Source: an uncultured Clostridia bacterium (lineage in GTDB: Bacteria > Bacillota > Clostridia > Oscillospirales > Ruminococcaceae). From it: a stretch of 53,229 bases of DNA. This document shows, one piece after another, positions 41,273-49,714 of this stretch (positions are counted from its first letter, which is position 1; every line of letters begins with the position of its first letter). The position numbers and the translations under genes were made by a program. Under the pieces are notes generated by a model. That model made no database searches, was not told the origin of the DNA, and saw nothing but the letters and a program-made list of their open reading frames with translations. The stretch lies in the NCBI GenBank assembly GCA_947625615.1, contig CANQPB010000015.1:1-53229 (forward strand), read 5' to 3'.

Positions 41273-42328
41273 ATGGAAATTGTTGATTATCTGTGCAAAG
41301 CGGTCGAAAGCGGCGCGTCCGATCTTTTCGTCGTCGCCGGCGGCACGGTCAGCTGCAAGGTCAAGGGGCAGATTTTAGGCGTAAGCGAGCAGAAGATCTT
41401 CCCCGACGAGACCGAGCGCCTTATAAGAGATCTTTACGTCCAGGCGGACAGGGATATCTCCCGCTACATAGAATCGGGGGACGACGACTTTTCCTTTGCT
41501 GTCGGCGGCCTTGCAAGATTCAGGGTGAACGCCTACCGCCAGCGCGGCTCGATGGCCGCGGTGGTAAGGGTGGTTGCGTTCAATATCCCCGACTATAGGG
41601 AGATGCACATTCCCGAGCAGGTTATTGACCTCGCCGAGGTAGACCACGGAATGGTGCTCGTCACCGGCACGGCAGGCAGCGGAAAATCGACCACGCAGGC
41701 CTGCATTATAGACCGCGTGAACCGCACCCGCAGCTGCCATATCATCACCCTTGAAGACCCGATAGAATATCTGCACCGCGACCAGAAGAGCATTATAAGC
41801 CAGCGCGAGATAGCCATAGACACCGAAAACTATCTCACCGCGCTGCGCGCATGCCTAAGGCAGGCGCCCGACGTCATACTTCTCGGCGAAATGCGTGACC
41901 ACGAGACCATTCGCACCGCGATGACCGCTGCCGAGACGGGCCACCTTATCATAGCCACGCTTCACACAAGCGGCGCCGTGAACACCATCGACAGAATAAT
42001 AGATTCCTTCCCCTCGGCCCAGCAGGCGCAGATAAGGATCCAGCTCAGCGCGGTTCTGCACACCGTAGTCTCGCAGCAGCTTATCCCCGCAAAGGACGGC
42101 GGAATGGTGCCGGCATATGAGATCATGCATATGAACAGCGCGATAAAAAGCCTTATCCGTGACAGCAAGAGCCACCAGATAGACAACGCCATCACCTCGG
42201 GCGGCGCCGAGGGAATGATAACAATGGATCAGTCGATACTCAATCTCTATAAAGAGGGGCTTATCGACAGGGAGACCGCGCTTGGATATGCGGTAAATGC
42301 CGAACAGCTTAAGCGCAGAATGATTTGA
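41273..42328 (+). CDS. PilT-type hexameric ATPase
   Basis: A 351-residue cytoplasmic motor ATPase of the type IV pilus retraction family. It has an N-terminal PAS-like domain (SDLFVVAGGTVSCKVKGQI) and a RecA-like core with Walker A GTAGSGKST near residue 133, Asp box ITLEDPIEY, Walker B VILLGEMRD, and His box TLHT. Near the C-terminus AIKSLIRDSK matches the AIRNLIRE signature that separates PilT from PilB. It is the only motor gene here; no PilB-type assembly ATPase accompanies it. It could power pilus extension and retraction alone or work with an ATPase encoded elsewhere. Confidence 0.93.
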   Translation: MEIVDYLCKAVESGASDLFVVAGGTVSCKVKGQILGVSEQKIFPDETERLIRDLYVQADRDISRYIESGDDDFSFAVGGLARFRVNAYRQRGSMAAVVRVVAFNIPDYREMHIPEQVIDLAEVDHGMVLVTGTAGSGKSTTQACIIDRVNRTRSCHIITLEDPIEYLHRDQKSIISQREIAIDTENYLTALRACLRQAPDVILLGEMRDHETIRTAMTAAETGHLIIATLHTSGAVNTIDRIIDSFPSAQQAQIRIQLSAVLHTVVSQQLIPAKDGGMVPAYEIMHMNSAIKSLIRDSKSHQIDNAITSGGAEGMITMDQSILNLYKEGLIDRETALGYAVNAEQLKRRMI

Positions 42329-42339
42329 CGGAGGCATTT

Positions 42340-43203
42340 ATGAGCACCGGCGGAAAAAACATCAAACGACCTATCCTTATAACCGCGATAGTCATTTTAT
42401 GCGTCGTCTTCTGCGTTTCGGGCGGAATAGTCATCTTTGACACCGTAAGAAACGTCCGCGAAGACAGGGCTTTTGACGATCTCAAAAAGAAGCTCGGCCC
42501 CCCGGCGGCTTCCTCCGAGGCCGCGGATATCCCCGACGGCGCCGGGGAAGCGAATACCCACGCGGACGGCGAAAACGCCGAGGCTTCGGCACCCGAAAGC
42601 CCCGCAGCGGATCCTTCCGCCGAGGAGGATATAAGCGGCAGATATGACGCGCTTTACGCCGAAAATTCCGATCTGTTCGGGTGGATAACCGTTGACGGCA
42701 CAAAGATAGACTACCCGGTGATGTATACCCCCGACGACCCGGAATATTACCTCCACCGCTCATTCGAAAAGAAATATTCCTCGAGCGGCGTACCTTTCAT
42801 GGACGGCGACTGCTATGAGGGCTGCCTCAACTACATAATCTTCGGCCACCACATGCGAAACGGCACCATGTTCGCGGCGCTTATAGACTACCGCAACGAG
42901 GATTTTTGGAAGGAGCACAAGACGGTAAAGTTCGACACCCTGAAGGTTCACGGGGAATACGAGATAATCTCGGCGTTTTACAGCCAGGTTTATCATGTCG
43001 ACGAAACCGGGGTGTTCCGCTGGTATAACTACACCGATCTCACCGACGAGGCAGTGTATAACGAGTATATCGAAAACGTCAAAAAGGCGAGCCACTACGA
43101 CACCGGCGTCACCGCGGAATACGGCGACGAGCTTTTAACGCTTTCCACCTGCGGCAAGGACAATATCCAGCGGTTTGTAGTGGTTGCAAAGAAAGTAAAA
43201 TAA
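42340..43203 (+). CDS. class B sortase
   Basis: A 287-residue membrane-anchored transpeptidase. One N-terminal membrane helix (about 12-32), an acidic linker, then the sortase B fold: DLFGWITVDGTKIDYPVMYTPDDPEYYLHRSF, catalytic His in IIFGHHMRNGTMFAAL, catalytic Cys in LLTLSTC near residue 269, and Arg in NIQRFVVV. The ATG has GGAGG nine bases upstream. Sortase B enzymes of clostridia accept (S/P)PxTG-like signals, so the VPETG protein of the same locus is a likely substrate. It is the last gene of the pilus-like operon, 11 bp after the ATPase gene. Confidence 0.93.
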   Translation: MSTGGKNIKRPILITAIVILCVVFCVSGGIVIFDTVRNVREDRAFDDLKKKLGPPAASSEAADIPDGAGEANTHADGENAEASAPESPAADPSAEEDISGRYDALYAENSDLFGWITVDGTKIDYPVMYTPDDPEYYLHRSFEKKYSSSGVPFMDGDCYEGCLNYIIFGHHMRNGTMFAALIDYRNEDFWKEHKTVKFDTLKVHGEYEIISAFYSQVYHVDETGVFRWYNYTDLTDEAVYNEYIENVKKASHYDTGVTAEYGDELLTLSTCGKDNIQRFVVVAKKVK

Positions 43204-43222
43204 AGCCCCTCTTAGGGAATCA

Positions 43223-43262
43223 AAAAATCGCGGTATGACCTCGGTCATGCCGCGAGTTTTAT
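43223..43262. terminator. bidirectional terminator between the two surface loci
   Basis: Stem CGCGGTATGACC (43229-43240)/GGTCATGCCGCG (43243-43254) with one G-T pair, preceded by AAAAAAT and followed by AGTTTTAT. It ends both the plus-strand pilus/sortase operon and the minus-strand Pel-like operon. Confidence 0.85.
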
Positions 43263-43269
43263 GTTTGGT

Positions 43270-44682
43270 TCAGTCGGAGGAAACCTTTTCGTCGGGGTTG
43301 AAGGTGTAGATAATCTGCACGCCGTCGATATATTCGGTGTCCATGGCAAGGCGGGCGCGCACGCTTTCGTCCGGCGAGGTTATTCCCACGCCGATTCTGT
43401 ATCCCTTTCGGAAACTGTCGGTAAAGGGAATGTGCGAAAGGGTTTCGGCGTTGTCGCCCGGCGCGAGCTTACTGAGGTCAATGTCCACCGATTCCCAGTA
43501 TGTGAGCTCGCCGTCGAGATTGTAGACATACATCGTCACCGGCCATTCCCAGTATATCGGCGCAAGGCCGACGTTCCCCCATTTCATCGTCACCTCAAGG
43601 TCGCCCTCCGAGAAGGAATATTCCGTCTTTAGGTTTGAGATGTAATAGCGGTAGCCCATTTTTTCCCGGATTTGCTGAGCGTTTTTGGTGTCCTTTGTCT
43701 CGCCCGAGGGGCAGCGCGGGCCCATAAAGCTCAGGTGGGTGCCGGAAACGCAGTCGTCCATAACGGATATCCAGCGGCCGAAGAGCTCCTCGGCGGAAAG
43801 GTCTCCGCCTATTTCTCCGCCGACGGGCGCCTTTTCCCAGAAGCGCTCGGTCGGCTTGAATACAAGAGGTTCTCCGTCGGTGTGATATTCTCCGCCCGAT
43901 CTCGTCCATTCCAGCCATTCCTCGGTGTCATCGGCGTCGCCGGTCATGTCGTTATAAAGCCCCAGCCCGCCGTCGACGGCTATTTCATAGTTTCGGCGGG
44001 TCAGAAGCCTTGCGTTTTTGAAGCTGTCCGAATAGGTGAGGATATATTCGTTGCAGATCTCCTCGTCGGGCAGCGGCAGAGCGCCCTCAGCGGTGTTGGT
44101 GTGCCATTCGCCCCAATGCCCGAGGCTTCCGAGCTCGACATACGCCACAAAGCTGTCGCGGTTGCAATAGTCGGCAAGAGCCTTTATCGCCGCCGTGTGC
44201 CGCTCGCGGAAATATCTGTTCGCGTAGTTGGGGCAGTATCCCTTGCCGTAACGGCAGTTGTAGAATACCCCGTCGTGGGTGGCGGTGTAAAGATAGGCGG
44301 GGATATCCATGTGCTCCTCGTCGTCGGGAATGTCGCAGACAAACCTCAGGACGGCGTTTTTATGCTCCGATTTCCAGCGCTGAATGTGATATTTTTCTTC
44401 TAACGATTCTATGTCGTAAAAATCCTTTTCCGGCTCCCAGTCCGACCACTTCACCTGAATGTAGACAAGCTGCGAATCCTCGCATTCCTCGGTGTTTTCA
44501 CCCCAGGGCGCATAGCCGGTCAGGGGGTTGTCGAGGGGGATATCCGAGCTTTCAAGGTCGACCGAGACGTTTAGGCCGTAGCGAAAGGGGATTATGTATA
44601 AAAGCAGCCCGATTATTATAAGTCCTAAAATAATTATGACTATATAGGGCAGAACAGATTCGCGCTCTTTTCGTTTAGCCAT
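43270..44682 (-). CDS. DUF4832 membrane-anchored glycan-associated protein
   Basis: A 470-residue protein with one N-terminal membrane helix (about 11-32) and a large extracellular part. The middle region resembles a glycoside-hydrolase-like barrel (VQVKWSDWEPE, VAYVELGSLGHWGEWH, GGLGLYNDMTG) and the C-terminal 110 residues form a beta-sandwich, the arrangement of DUF4832 proteins. These are found beside exopolysaccharide and CotH genes. Its start overlaps the DUF4956 gene by eight bases, so it is the last gene of the operon. A hydrolytic or binding function on the polysaccharide is possible but not shown. Confidence 0.8.
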   Translation of the reverse strand: MAKRKERESVLPYIVIIILGLIIIGLLLYIIPFRYGLNVSVDLESSDIPLDNPLTGYAPWGENTEECEDSQLVYIQVKWSDWEPEKDFYDIESLEEKYHIQRWKSEHKNAVLRFVCDIPDDEEHMDIPAYLYTATHDGVFYNCRYGKGYCPNYANRYFRERHTAAIKALADYCNRDSFVAYVELGSLGHWGEWHTNTAEGALPLPDEEICNEYILTYSDSFKNARLLTRRNYEIAVDGGLGLYNDMTGDADDTEEWLEWTRSGGEYHTDGEPLVFKPTERFWEKAPVGGEIGGDLSAEELFGRWISVMDDCVSGTHLSFMGPRCPSGETKDTKNAQQIREKMGYRYYISNLKTEYSFSEGDLEVTMKWGNVGLAPIYWEWPVTMYVYNLDGELTYWESVDIDLSKLAPGDNAETLSHIPFTDSFRKGYRIGVGITSPDESVRARLAMDTEYIDGVQIIYTFNPDEKVSSD

Positions 44683-45358
44683 GGTATTCTCCGTTGTACT
44701 GAATCAGCGTCGCGTCCGAAACACCCTCGAGCGCCTGTATTTTTTCAAGGAAAAGCGAGTTGCCGCCCCGGCAGAGCACCTCGTAGGTGACTTCGGTGGC
44801 GCCGGCGCGCATGGTTTTCGATTTCAGCTGGAATTTCATCTTGCCGAGGCAGCGCTGAATTTCGTCGCCGGTCTTATCGCCGGTATAGTGGGCGACGAGT
44901 ATATATATCACCCCGCGCTTGCGGCGGTGGTAAAAAACGTGCACCACAAGAATTATCACCGGGAAGGTGGCTATCGCAAGCAGATAGAGCCCCGCGCCGA
45001 GCGTGATCCCCACCGAAATGGCCCAGAAGAGGTAAAAGAGATCCATGGGGTCTTTTATCGCGGTGCGGTATCTCACTATTGACAGCGCGCCGACCATACC
45101 GAGGGAGATGATGACGTTCGAGCTTATCGCAAGGGTGAGCATAGCCGTCAGAACGGTCATGCCGACAAGGGTCGTCGCAAAGGAGCTTGAAAACACCACG
45201 CCGCCGTAATAGTGGCTGTATATCTTATAGATAAGCATGCCGAGCAGCACCGACAGCACCATCGAAATTATCACCGACGCCACAAAGTCGGTCGTGACGC
45301 CCTGCCCGCTCAAAAAGTCCTCAAGCACCGACTTCTTGAAATAATCGCTTAATTTCAT
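44675..45358 (-). CDS. DUF4956 membrane protein
   Basis: A 227-residue protein with four or five membrane helices in its first 150 residues and a soluble C-terminal domain. The segment ALSIVRYRTAIKDPMDLFYLFWAISVGI is the conserved core of DUF4956. This family is regularly encoded next to VTC-domain and CotH proteins. The ATG at 45358 has AGGAGG upstream and overlaps the VTC stop by four bases; an upstream in-frame reading to 45430 lacks a ribosome site. A role in polymer export or in supplying a substrate to the VTC partner is conceivable; function is unknown. Confidence 0.88.
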   Translation of the reverse strand: MKLSDYFKKSVLEDFLSGQGVTTDFVASVIISMVLSVLLGMLIYKIYSHYYGGVVFSSSFATTLVGMTVLTAMLTLAISSNVIISLGMVGALSIVRYRTAIKDPMDLFYLFWAISVGITLGAGLYLLAIATFPVIILVVHVFYHRRKRGVIYILVAHYTGDKTGDEIQRCLGKMKFQLKSKTMRAGATEVTYEVLCRGGNSLFLEKIQALEGVSDATLIQYNGEYHG

Positions 45359-46122
45359 ATTCTGTTCCTCCTGTTTGTCTTTGAAACTCCCGCAAGGGTA
45401 TCCGTAAGGTGATATGCCCGCTCGTAGCAAAGGGTATATTTGCTGACGGCGGTGAATTCGTGGCCGTTAAGCGGCAGAAGCTTGTGGATATGCGCGGGCA
45501 GAAATTCGGTGAATTTAACCTCTAAAACAAGCTTGCCGGGCTCTAAGGTCTCAAGCGTGGGAAGCGAGGCGTCGAAGATGTCAAAGCTTCCCACGGCCGC
45601 CCTCACGTTGCTGTCAAAGGTGATCCTCACGTCCCCCTCGTTATAAATGAAGGGCTCGCGGTCGTAGTCGACTATCACCTTCGGCTTCACGAGCTTTGTG
45701 CGGCAGTCGAAGAAAAATTCGCGGCATAACGGGTGGCGGTGATATAAAAGAAAATCTATCTTTCCGTCGATGATGTCGCAGGTCTCCTCGCGGGTGATCG
45801 TTGCGGAATCCTTGTGGATATAGTTTCCCCGCTTCATTTTGCGCTCAAGCTTTATCGAGGAATCGGAGCAGTTGTAGCAGCGTATCCGCCATTTGCTTCG
45901 CTCCTCAATTCCCATCATCTTTTCGTTATATGAGGAATCCCAGATGTCGTCGAAATAAAGGCTGCGCAGCATATATTTTCCGTCGGTGGCGTGGGGGTCG
46001 TGCTGCATGACGCTCAAAAGCCGCTCACGCATGAAATATGCCTCGGGTTCCGAGATGAGATATTTCCACTCGTTTCTGAATTTAAGCCTCGGCGGGGCGC
46101 TCAGAATTTTTTCGCTTTCCAT
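45355..46122 (-). CDS. VTC-domain protein (polyphosphate polymerase-like)
   Basis: A 255-residue protein with the tunnel-fold VTC domain that in yeast Vtc4 makes polyphosphate from ATP. Visible elements are KFRNEWKYLIS near the start, MLRSLYFDD, SKWRIRCYN, KLERKMKRGNYIHKDSATIT and LVLEVKFTEFLP near residue 205, giving the basic and acidic residues that line the tunnel. Three bases separate it from the upstream CotH gene and it overlaps DUF4956 by four bases. In bacteria this domain next to CotH may use another substrate, so polyphosphate synthesis is only a family-based guess. Confidence 0.87.
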   Translation of the reverse strand: MESEKILSAPPRLKFRNEWKYLISEPEAYFMRERLLSVMQHDPHATDGKYMLRSLYFDDIWDSSYNEKMMGIEERSKWRIRCYNCSDSSIKLERKMKRGNYIHKDSATITREETCDIIDGKIDFLLYHRHPLCREFFFDCRTKLVKPKVIVDYDREPFIYNEGDVRITFDSNVRAAVGSFDIFDASLPTLETLEPGKLVLEVKFTEFLPAHIHKLLPLNGHEFTAVSKYTLCYERAYHLTDTLAGVSKTNRRNRI

Positions 46123-46125
46123 AGG

Positions 46126-47877
46126 TCACTCCCCGTAATATTCGTTCACCGAAATGCCGCCGTTCGGCGCCACATAGAAGCATAGCGTTCCGAAGACCGT
46201 CCTGTCCGTCTCGGTGAGATAATACTGCTTCGCGTCCTGAGAATAGCCGCTCGGGCCGTTCGCCCGCACATACAGAAAGTACTGCCCCTCGGGGAGCGCG
46301 TCGCAGGTGTATTCGTTTTTGTCAAGATCATTTAGGCTGAATATGCAGTTTTCAAAGTCGGGCGACTGCGAGAGCTCGACGGTGTAAACCGACTTTCCGC
46401 CGTAAAGATAGGCGTCCTCCCAGCTGAATGTAATTTTATCGCCGTTTGCCGCGGGTGCCGAAATATTAAAGGGCCAGGGCTCCGAAAGGCTGTCGCAAAA
46501 AGCCTTGTAGTTGCTTTCAATCTCGGTCGTGAGCGCTTCGGTGAGAATGTCGTAGTCCGATTCCGTCACCCTTTCGTAGGCGGAATCGGGATAGCTGAAC
46601 ACCGAGGATTTTATAAGATCGGAATATTTCACCGCCGCCTCGGATATCGCCTCGTCTGTCAGGTAGTTTTCCCTCAGGTCGTCCACCGTGTCCTGAAGCC
46701 TTTGGCGGCACTCGGCGTCTTGGAACATTCGCTCAAAGAGACGCGCGCTCACAAGCGGGAAGATCCCGTGGCTCCAGCCGGGGCTGAAATTCTCGTCCTT
46801 TAGCTTTTCATAAGCCTCGGGGAGTATTTTATCGTTATCCCAGCTTATGAAATAAAATTCGTCCGACCCCTGCGGGCTGTAAAGATAATAGTTTTCGGCC
46901 TCGATGTCCCGGTTGCCCATCAGAATGTGAAACGCGAGCCAGCTGTAAAGATTGTCCCTGTCGAAATATTTATCCACAATGTCGCCTATCGGCGTTTCCT
47001 CACGGTCTATCGCCGCAAGCATGTTTATAAGCTTTGTGTGATCGGGATCCCCCTTGATCTCTAAAATATCTTCAAAGGCGTTCTGATCGAAATTCGGCGA
47101 GGTCGCCGGCATGATGACGTCGGCGTGGGGCCGCCAGTCGAAATTCTCGGCCTTATAGAAATTTCCGTCGGCGTCAAGGCTGCGGTTTCTCAAATATTTT
47201 TTGTTTATCTGCTCGACGGCGGTGTAAAGGCCGTAGTCTTCAAAGAGACCGTCCTCGCCCTCGCTGCGGTCTTTGACATAAAGGTGTACAAACCAAGTCC
47301 GCGCGCTGAACATTCCGGGTATCGTCGCCATCAGGTCGTAGGCGAGCTTTTGGCGGAATCTCAGTGGATCGGCGGAATGCTTGTTTAAAAGGACGGCTTT
47401 TTGGCCGTTCCAGCTGCCCTTGCCGTTTTTGATGTCTATGCGGTAGCTCTTCTGCGGCTTTTCCGAAGCGCCCTTCCCCCTCAGCCTTACGGTGGCGTTG
47501 GCGTTCACCTCGCCGTAGCCGAATTCTCCGGAAAGCGGGCCGATTTCGTCCCCCACCTGCAAAAGCGCGTCGCATTTATAGGGCTCTATGCCCAAAGAAT
47601 CGTACCAGCCGGTGGGGTGCTCGTTCACCTCGGCCCATGTGTGATCCGCCCCCTCGGAGGCGAGCCCCTTTCCGACCGTCAGATACATTGTGATTATCCC
47701 GCCCGAATCGGTGTAGATGTCCTTAAGATCCTCAAATTCATATCCGCCGACGGATTCCTTTTCATAGGTCTCGCCGGGGCTCAAAAGGCTTGCGACGCCC
47801 TTTCTTAAGGCGTCGTCGCAGCCGGCGAGCGCAAGCGCCGAAACCGCCGCAATCAACAGCGATAATATCCTTCTCAT
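46126..47877 (-). CDS. CotH-kinase family lipoprotein 2
   Basis: A 583-residue lipoprotein (signal ends LALAGC). The CotH kinase fold spans about residues 90-450: VRLRGKGASEKPQKSYRIDIKNGKG carries the nucleotide-binding Lys residues, YGLYTAVEQINKKYL is typical, and SWDNDKIL is the metal-site region. A fibronectin-like C-terminal domain follows (SWEDAYLYGGKSVYTVELSQSPDF). CotH of Bacillus phosphorylates spore-coat proteins; other members act on surface or polysaccharide-associated proteins. It is a paralogue of the gene immediately upstream, ten bases away. Target unknown. Confidence 0.88.
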   Translation of the reverse strand: MRRILSLLIAAVSALALAGCDDALRKGVASLLSPGETYEKESVGGYEFEDLKDIYTDSGGIITMYLTVGKGLASEGADHTWAEVNEHPTGWYDSLGIEPYKCDALLQVGDEIGPLSGEFGYGEVNANATVRLRGKGASEKPQKSYRIDIKNGKGSWNGQKAVLLNKHSADPLRFRQKLAYDLMATIPGMFSARTWFVHLYVKDRSEGEDGLFEDYGLYTAVEQINKKYLRNRSLDADGNFYKAENFDWRPHADVIMPATSPNFDQNAFEDILEIKGDPDHTKLINMLAAIDREETPIGDIVDKYFDRDNLYSWLAFHILMGNRDIEAENYYLYSPQGSDEFYFISWDNDKILPEAYEKLKDENFSPGWSHGIFPLVSARLFERMFQDAECRQRLQDTVDDLRENYLTDEAISEAAVKYSDLIKSSVFSYPDSAYERVTESDYDILTEALTTEIESNYKAFCDSLSEPWPFNISAPAANGDKITFSWEDAYLYGGKSVYTVELSQSPDFENCIFSLNDLDKNEYTCDALPEGQYFLYVRANGPSGYSQDAKQYYLTETDRTVFGTLCFYVAPNGGISVNEYYGE

Positions 47878-47887
47878 TCTGATTCCT

Positions 47888-49714
47888 CTATTCTTTGTTG
47901 ATGTCGGTCGAGAATGTGCCGTCGGCGTTGGCGATAAAGCTCATGCAGCCGTAGCGCTTTCCCTTGAAATTCGGATCCTTGTTGTAGTAGTCGAAGCAGT
48001 CTTGCGTGTAGCCCGATTCGTTTTTCGAGATCACCCGAATAAAGTAGTTCCCCGGCGCTAAATTCACGTCGAAATAAGCCTCCGGGACTTTTATGTCCGA
48101 TTCCTCGGCGATAACGTCGGTAAAGCCGGAATCCCTCGCAAGAATGCAGGTGTAGGTTATGTCTTCGCCGTCAAGATCATATGAAACGCCCCAGTCTATT
48201 TTCAGTCTGCCGTCGACGCTTTCCGGGATATCAACGTAAAACGGCCACGGTCTGTTGAGGGAATCAAGATAGATTTTGTAATTTTCGTATATTTCTTTAT
48301 GCAGTGTGCTTGTGACGTCCTGAAATTCTTCAAGATTTCCGGGCCAACGCAACGAATCGACGCCGGTTAAATAGGGCAAAACAATTTCACTGTACTTTTT
48401 GACGTGATATGCCACAATATCTTCGGTCAGGTAATTTGCCATGAGATCGTTAACGGCGTCGTCAACCGCCTTGCGATATTCCGGAACCATCAGAAACCGT
48501 TTGAGCAATATTGCGTTGGTAAATTTTGTTATTCCGCATTCCCATGAAACGCCGTCGCTTTGACCGACAAGTTCATTATATCGCAGTTCAAAAGTACTGT
48601 CGCAGTCCCAGCTGAAAAGATACCATTTTTCAGAGTTGAGAGGACTGTAAATATAAAGATTGCGCGCGGGCACGTCGTTATTGCCGGTAAGGGTGTGAAA
48701 AGCGATGTAATAGCTGATATTTTCAACGTCAAAATGTTTTTCTATTATCTCCTCGGTCGGAATTGTGTAGTCATTGAGCTCTTTTAAAACTTCCTGAAGC
48801 TTTTCGGGGTTGTCGTTGCCCTTTGTTTCAAGATAATATTCAAAAGTGTCTTCGTCGGTCTTAGGCGACGATATATATTCATAAGAATTATAATTTATAA
48901 TCGGATCGTAGGCATACCATTCAAACATTTCGCCTATTTTATAAAGATATCCCCGCTTATCAAAGCCGCGGCTTTCAAGCCAGCTGCGGTTTATCTGCTC
49001 CATTCTTGTGTATAGGCCGTAATCAACAAATTCCCCACTGCCGCCATCTGTCTCGTCTTTAACATAAAGGTGGACAAACTGAGTTCTTATAGCCGTCATC
49101 TGCGGAATGGGCTGCATAAGGTCGAATGCCAGCTTGTTGCGAAATCTCAATCGGTCATAGGGCATTTTATTGAGCGGAATAGTCTGCATATCTTTATAGG
49201 TGCCCTTGCCGTCTTTAATGCGTATTTTGTAGTTTTTCTGCGTTGCTCTCGACGAGGTCTGCCCCCTGACATTAACGGTGGCATTCGGCGTTGTCTCGCC
49301 GTAGCCGAATTCTCCCTCTTTGGGGCCGTTTTCGTCGCCCACCTGCAAAATTGCCTCGCAGGCATAGCGCTCTATGCCGAGATCGTGGTAATAATAGGTG
49401 TCGTAGGTGTTTACCTCAGTCCAGGTGTGGTTGGTGGAGTCCTCCGCGTTGCCCTCGCGCACCGTCAGATACATCGTCACAACGTCGTAAAGCTCAGAAG
49501 CGTCGGAATAAACGCTCTTGTCCTCCCGCAATCCCCCCGAGACAAGCGACGGGGGATCCGCAATATCGGCTACGCTGCCCTCGCGGTTCTCTGTGTCATT
49601 TACGACACTTTCGGAGGCCGAAACATTTGAAACAGCCGGCTCGGATATGCGGGTGCAGCCGGTAAAAAGGAGGATAAACGCCAGGGCAGCCGCGACGGTT
49701 TTTTTAAGGCTCAT
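47888..49714 (-). CDS. CotH-kinase family lipoprotein 1
   Basis: A 608-residue lipoprotein with signal peptide ending ILLFTGC. It shares the whole layout of its neighbour: NVRGQTSSRATQKNYKIRIKDGKG for nucleotide binding, LRFRNKLAFDLMQPIPQM, YGLYTRMEQINRSWL, SWDCDSTFELRYNE as metal-site region and a C-terminal fibronectin-like domain ending near DCFDYYNKD. Parts of the gene (48300-49100) look more AT-rich than the second copy, suggesting old duplication or separate origin. The start overlaps the PelG stop by four bases (ATGA). Confidence 0.88.
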   Translation of the reverse strand: MSLKKTVAAALAFILLFTGCTRISEPAVSNVSASESVVNDTENREGSVADIADPPSLVSGGLREDKSVYSDASELYDVVTMYLTVREGNAEDSTNHTWTEVNTYDTYYYHDLGIERYACEAILQVGDENGPKEGEFGYGETTPNATVNVRGQTSSRATQKNYKIRIKDGKGTYKDMQTIPLNKMPYDRLRFRNKLAFDLMQPIPQMTAIRTQFVHLYVKDETDGGSGEFVDYGLYTRMEQINRSWLESRGFDKRGYLYKIGEMFEWYAYDPIINYNSYEYISSPKTDEDTFEYYLETKGNDNPEKLQEVLKELNDYTIPTEEIIEKHFDVENISYYIAFHTLTGNNDVPARNLYIYSPLNSEKWYLFSWDCDSTFELRYNELVGQSDGVSWECGITKFTNAILLKRFLMVPEYRKAVDDAVNDLMANYLTEDIVAYHVKKYSEIVLPYLTGVDSLRWPGNLEEFQDVTSTLHKEIYENYKIYLDSLNRPWPFYVDIPESVDGRLKIDWGVSYDLDGEDITYTCILARDSGFTDVIAEESDIKVPEAYFDVNLAPGNYFIRVISKNESGYTQDCFDYYNKDPNFKGKRYGCMSFIANADGTFSTDINKE

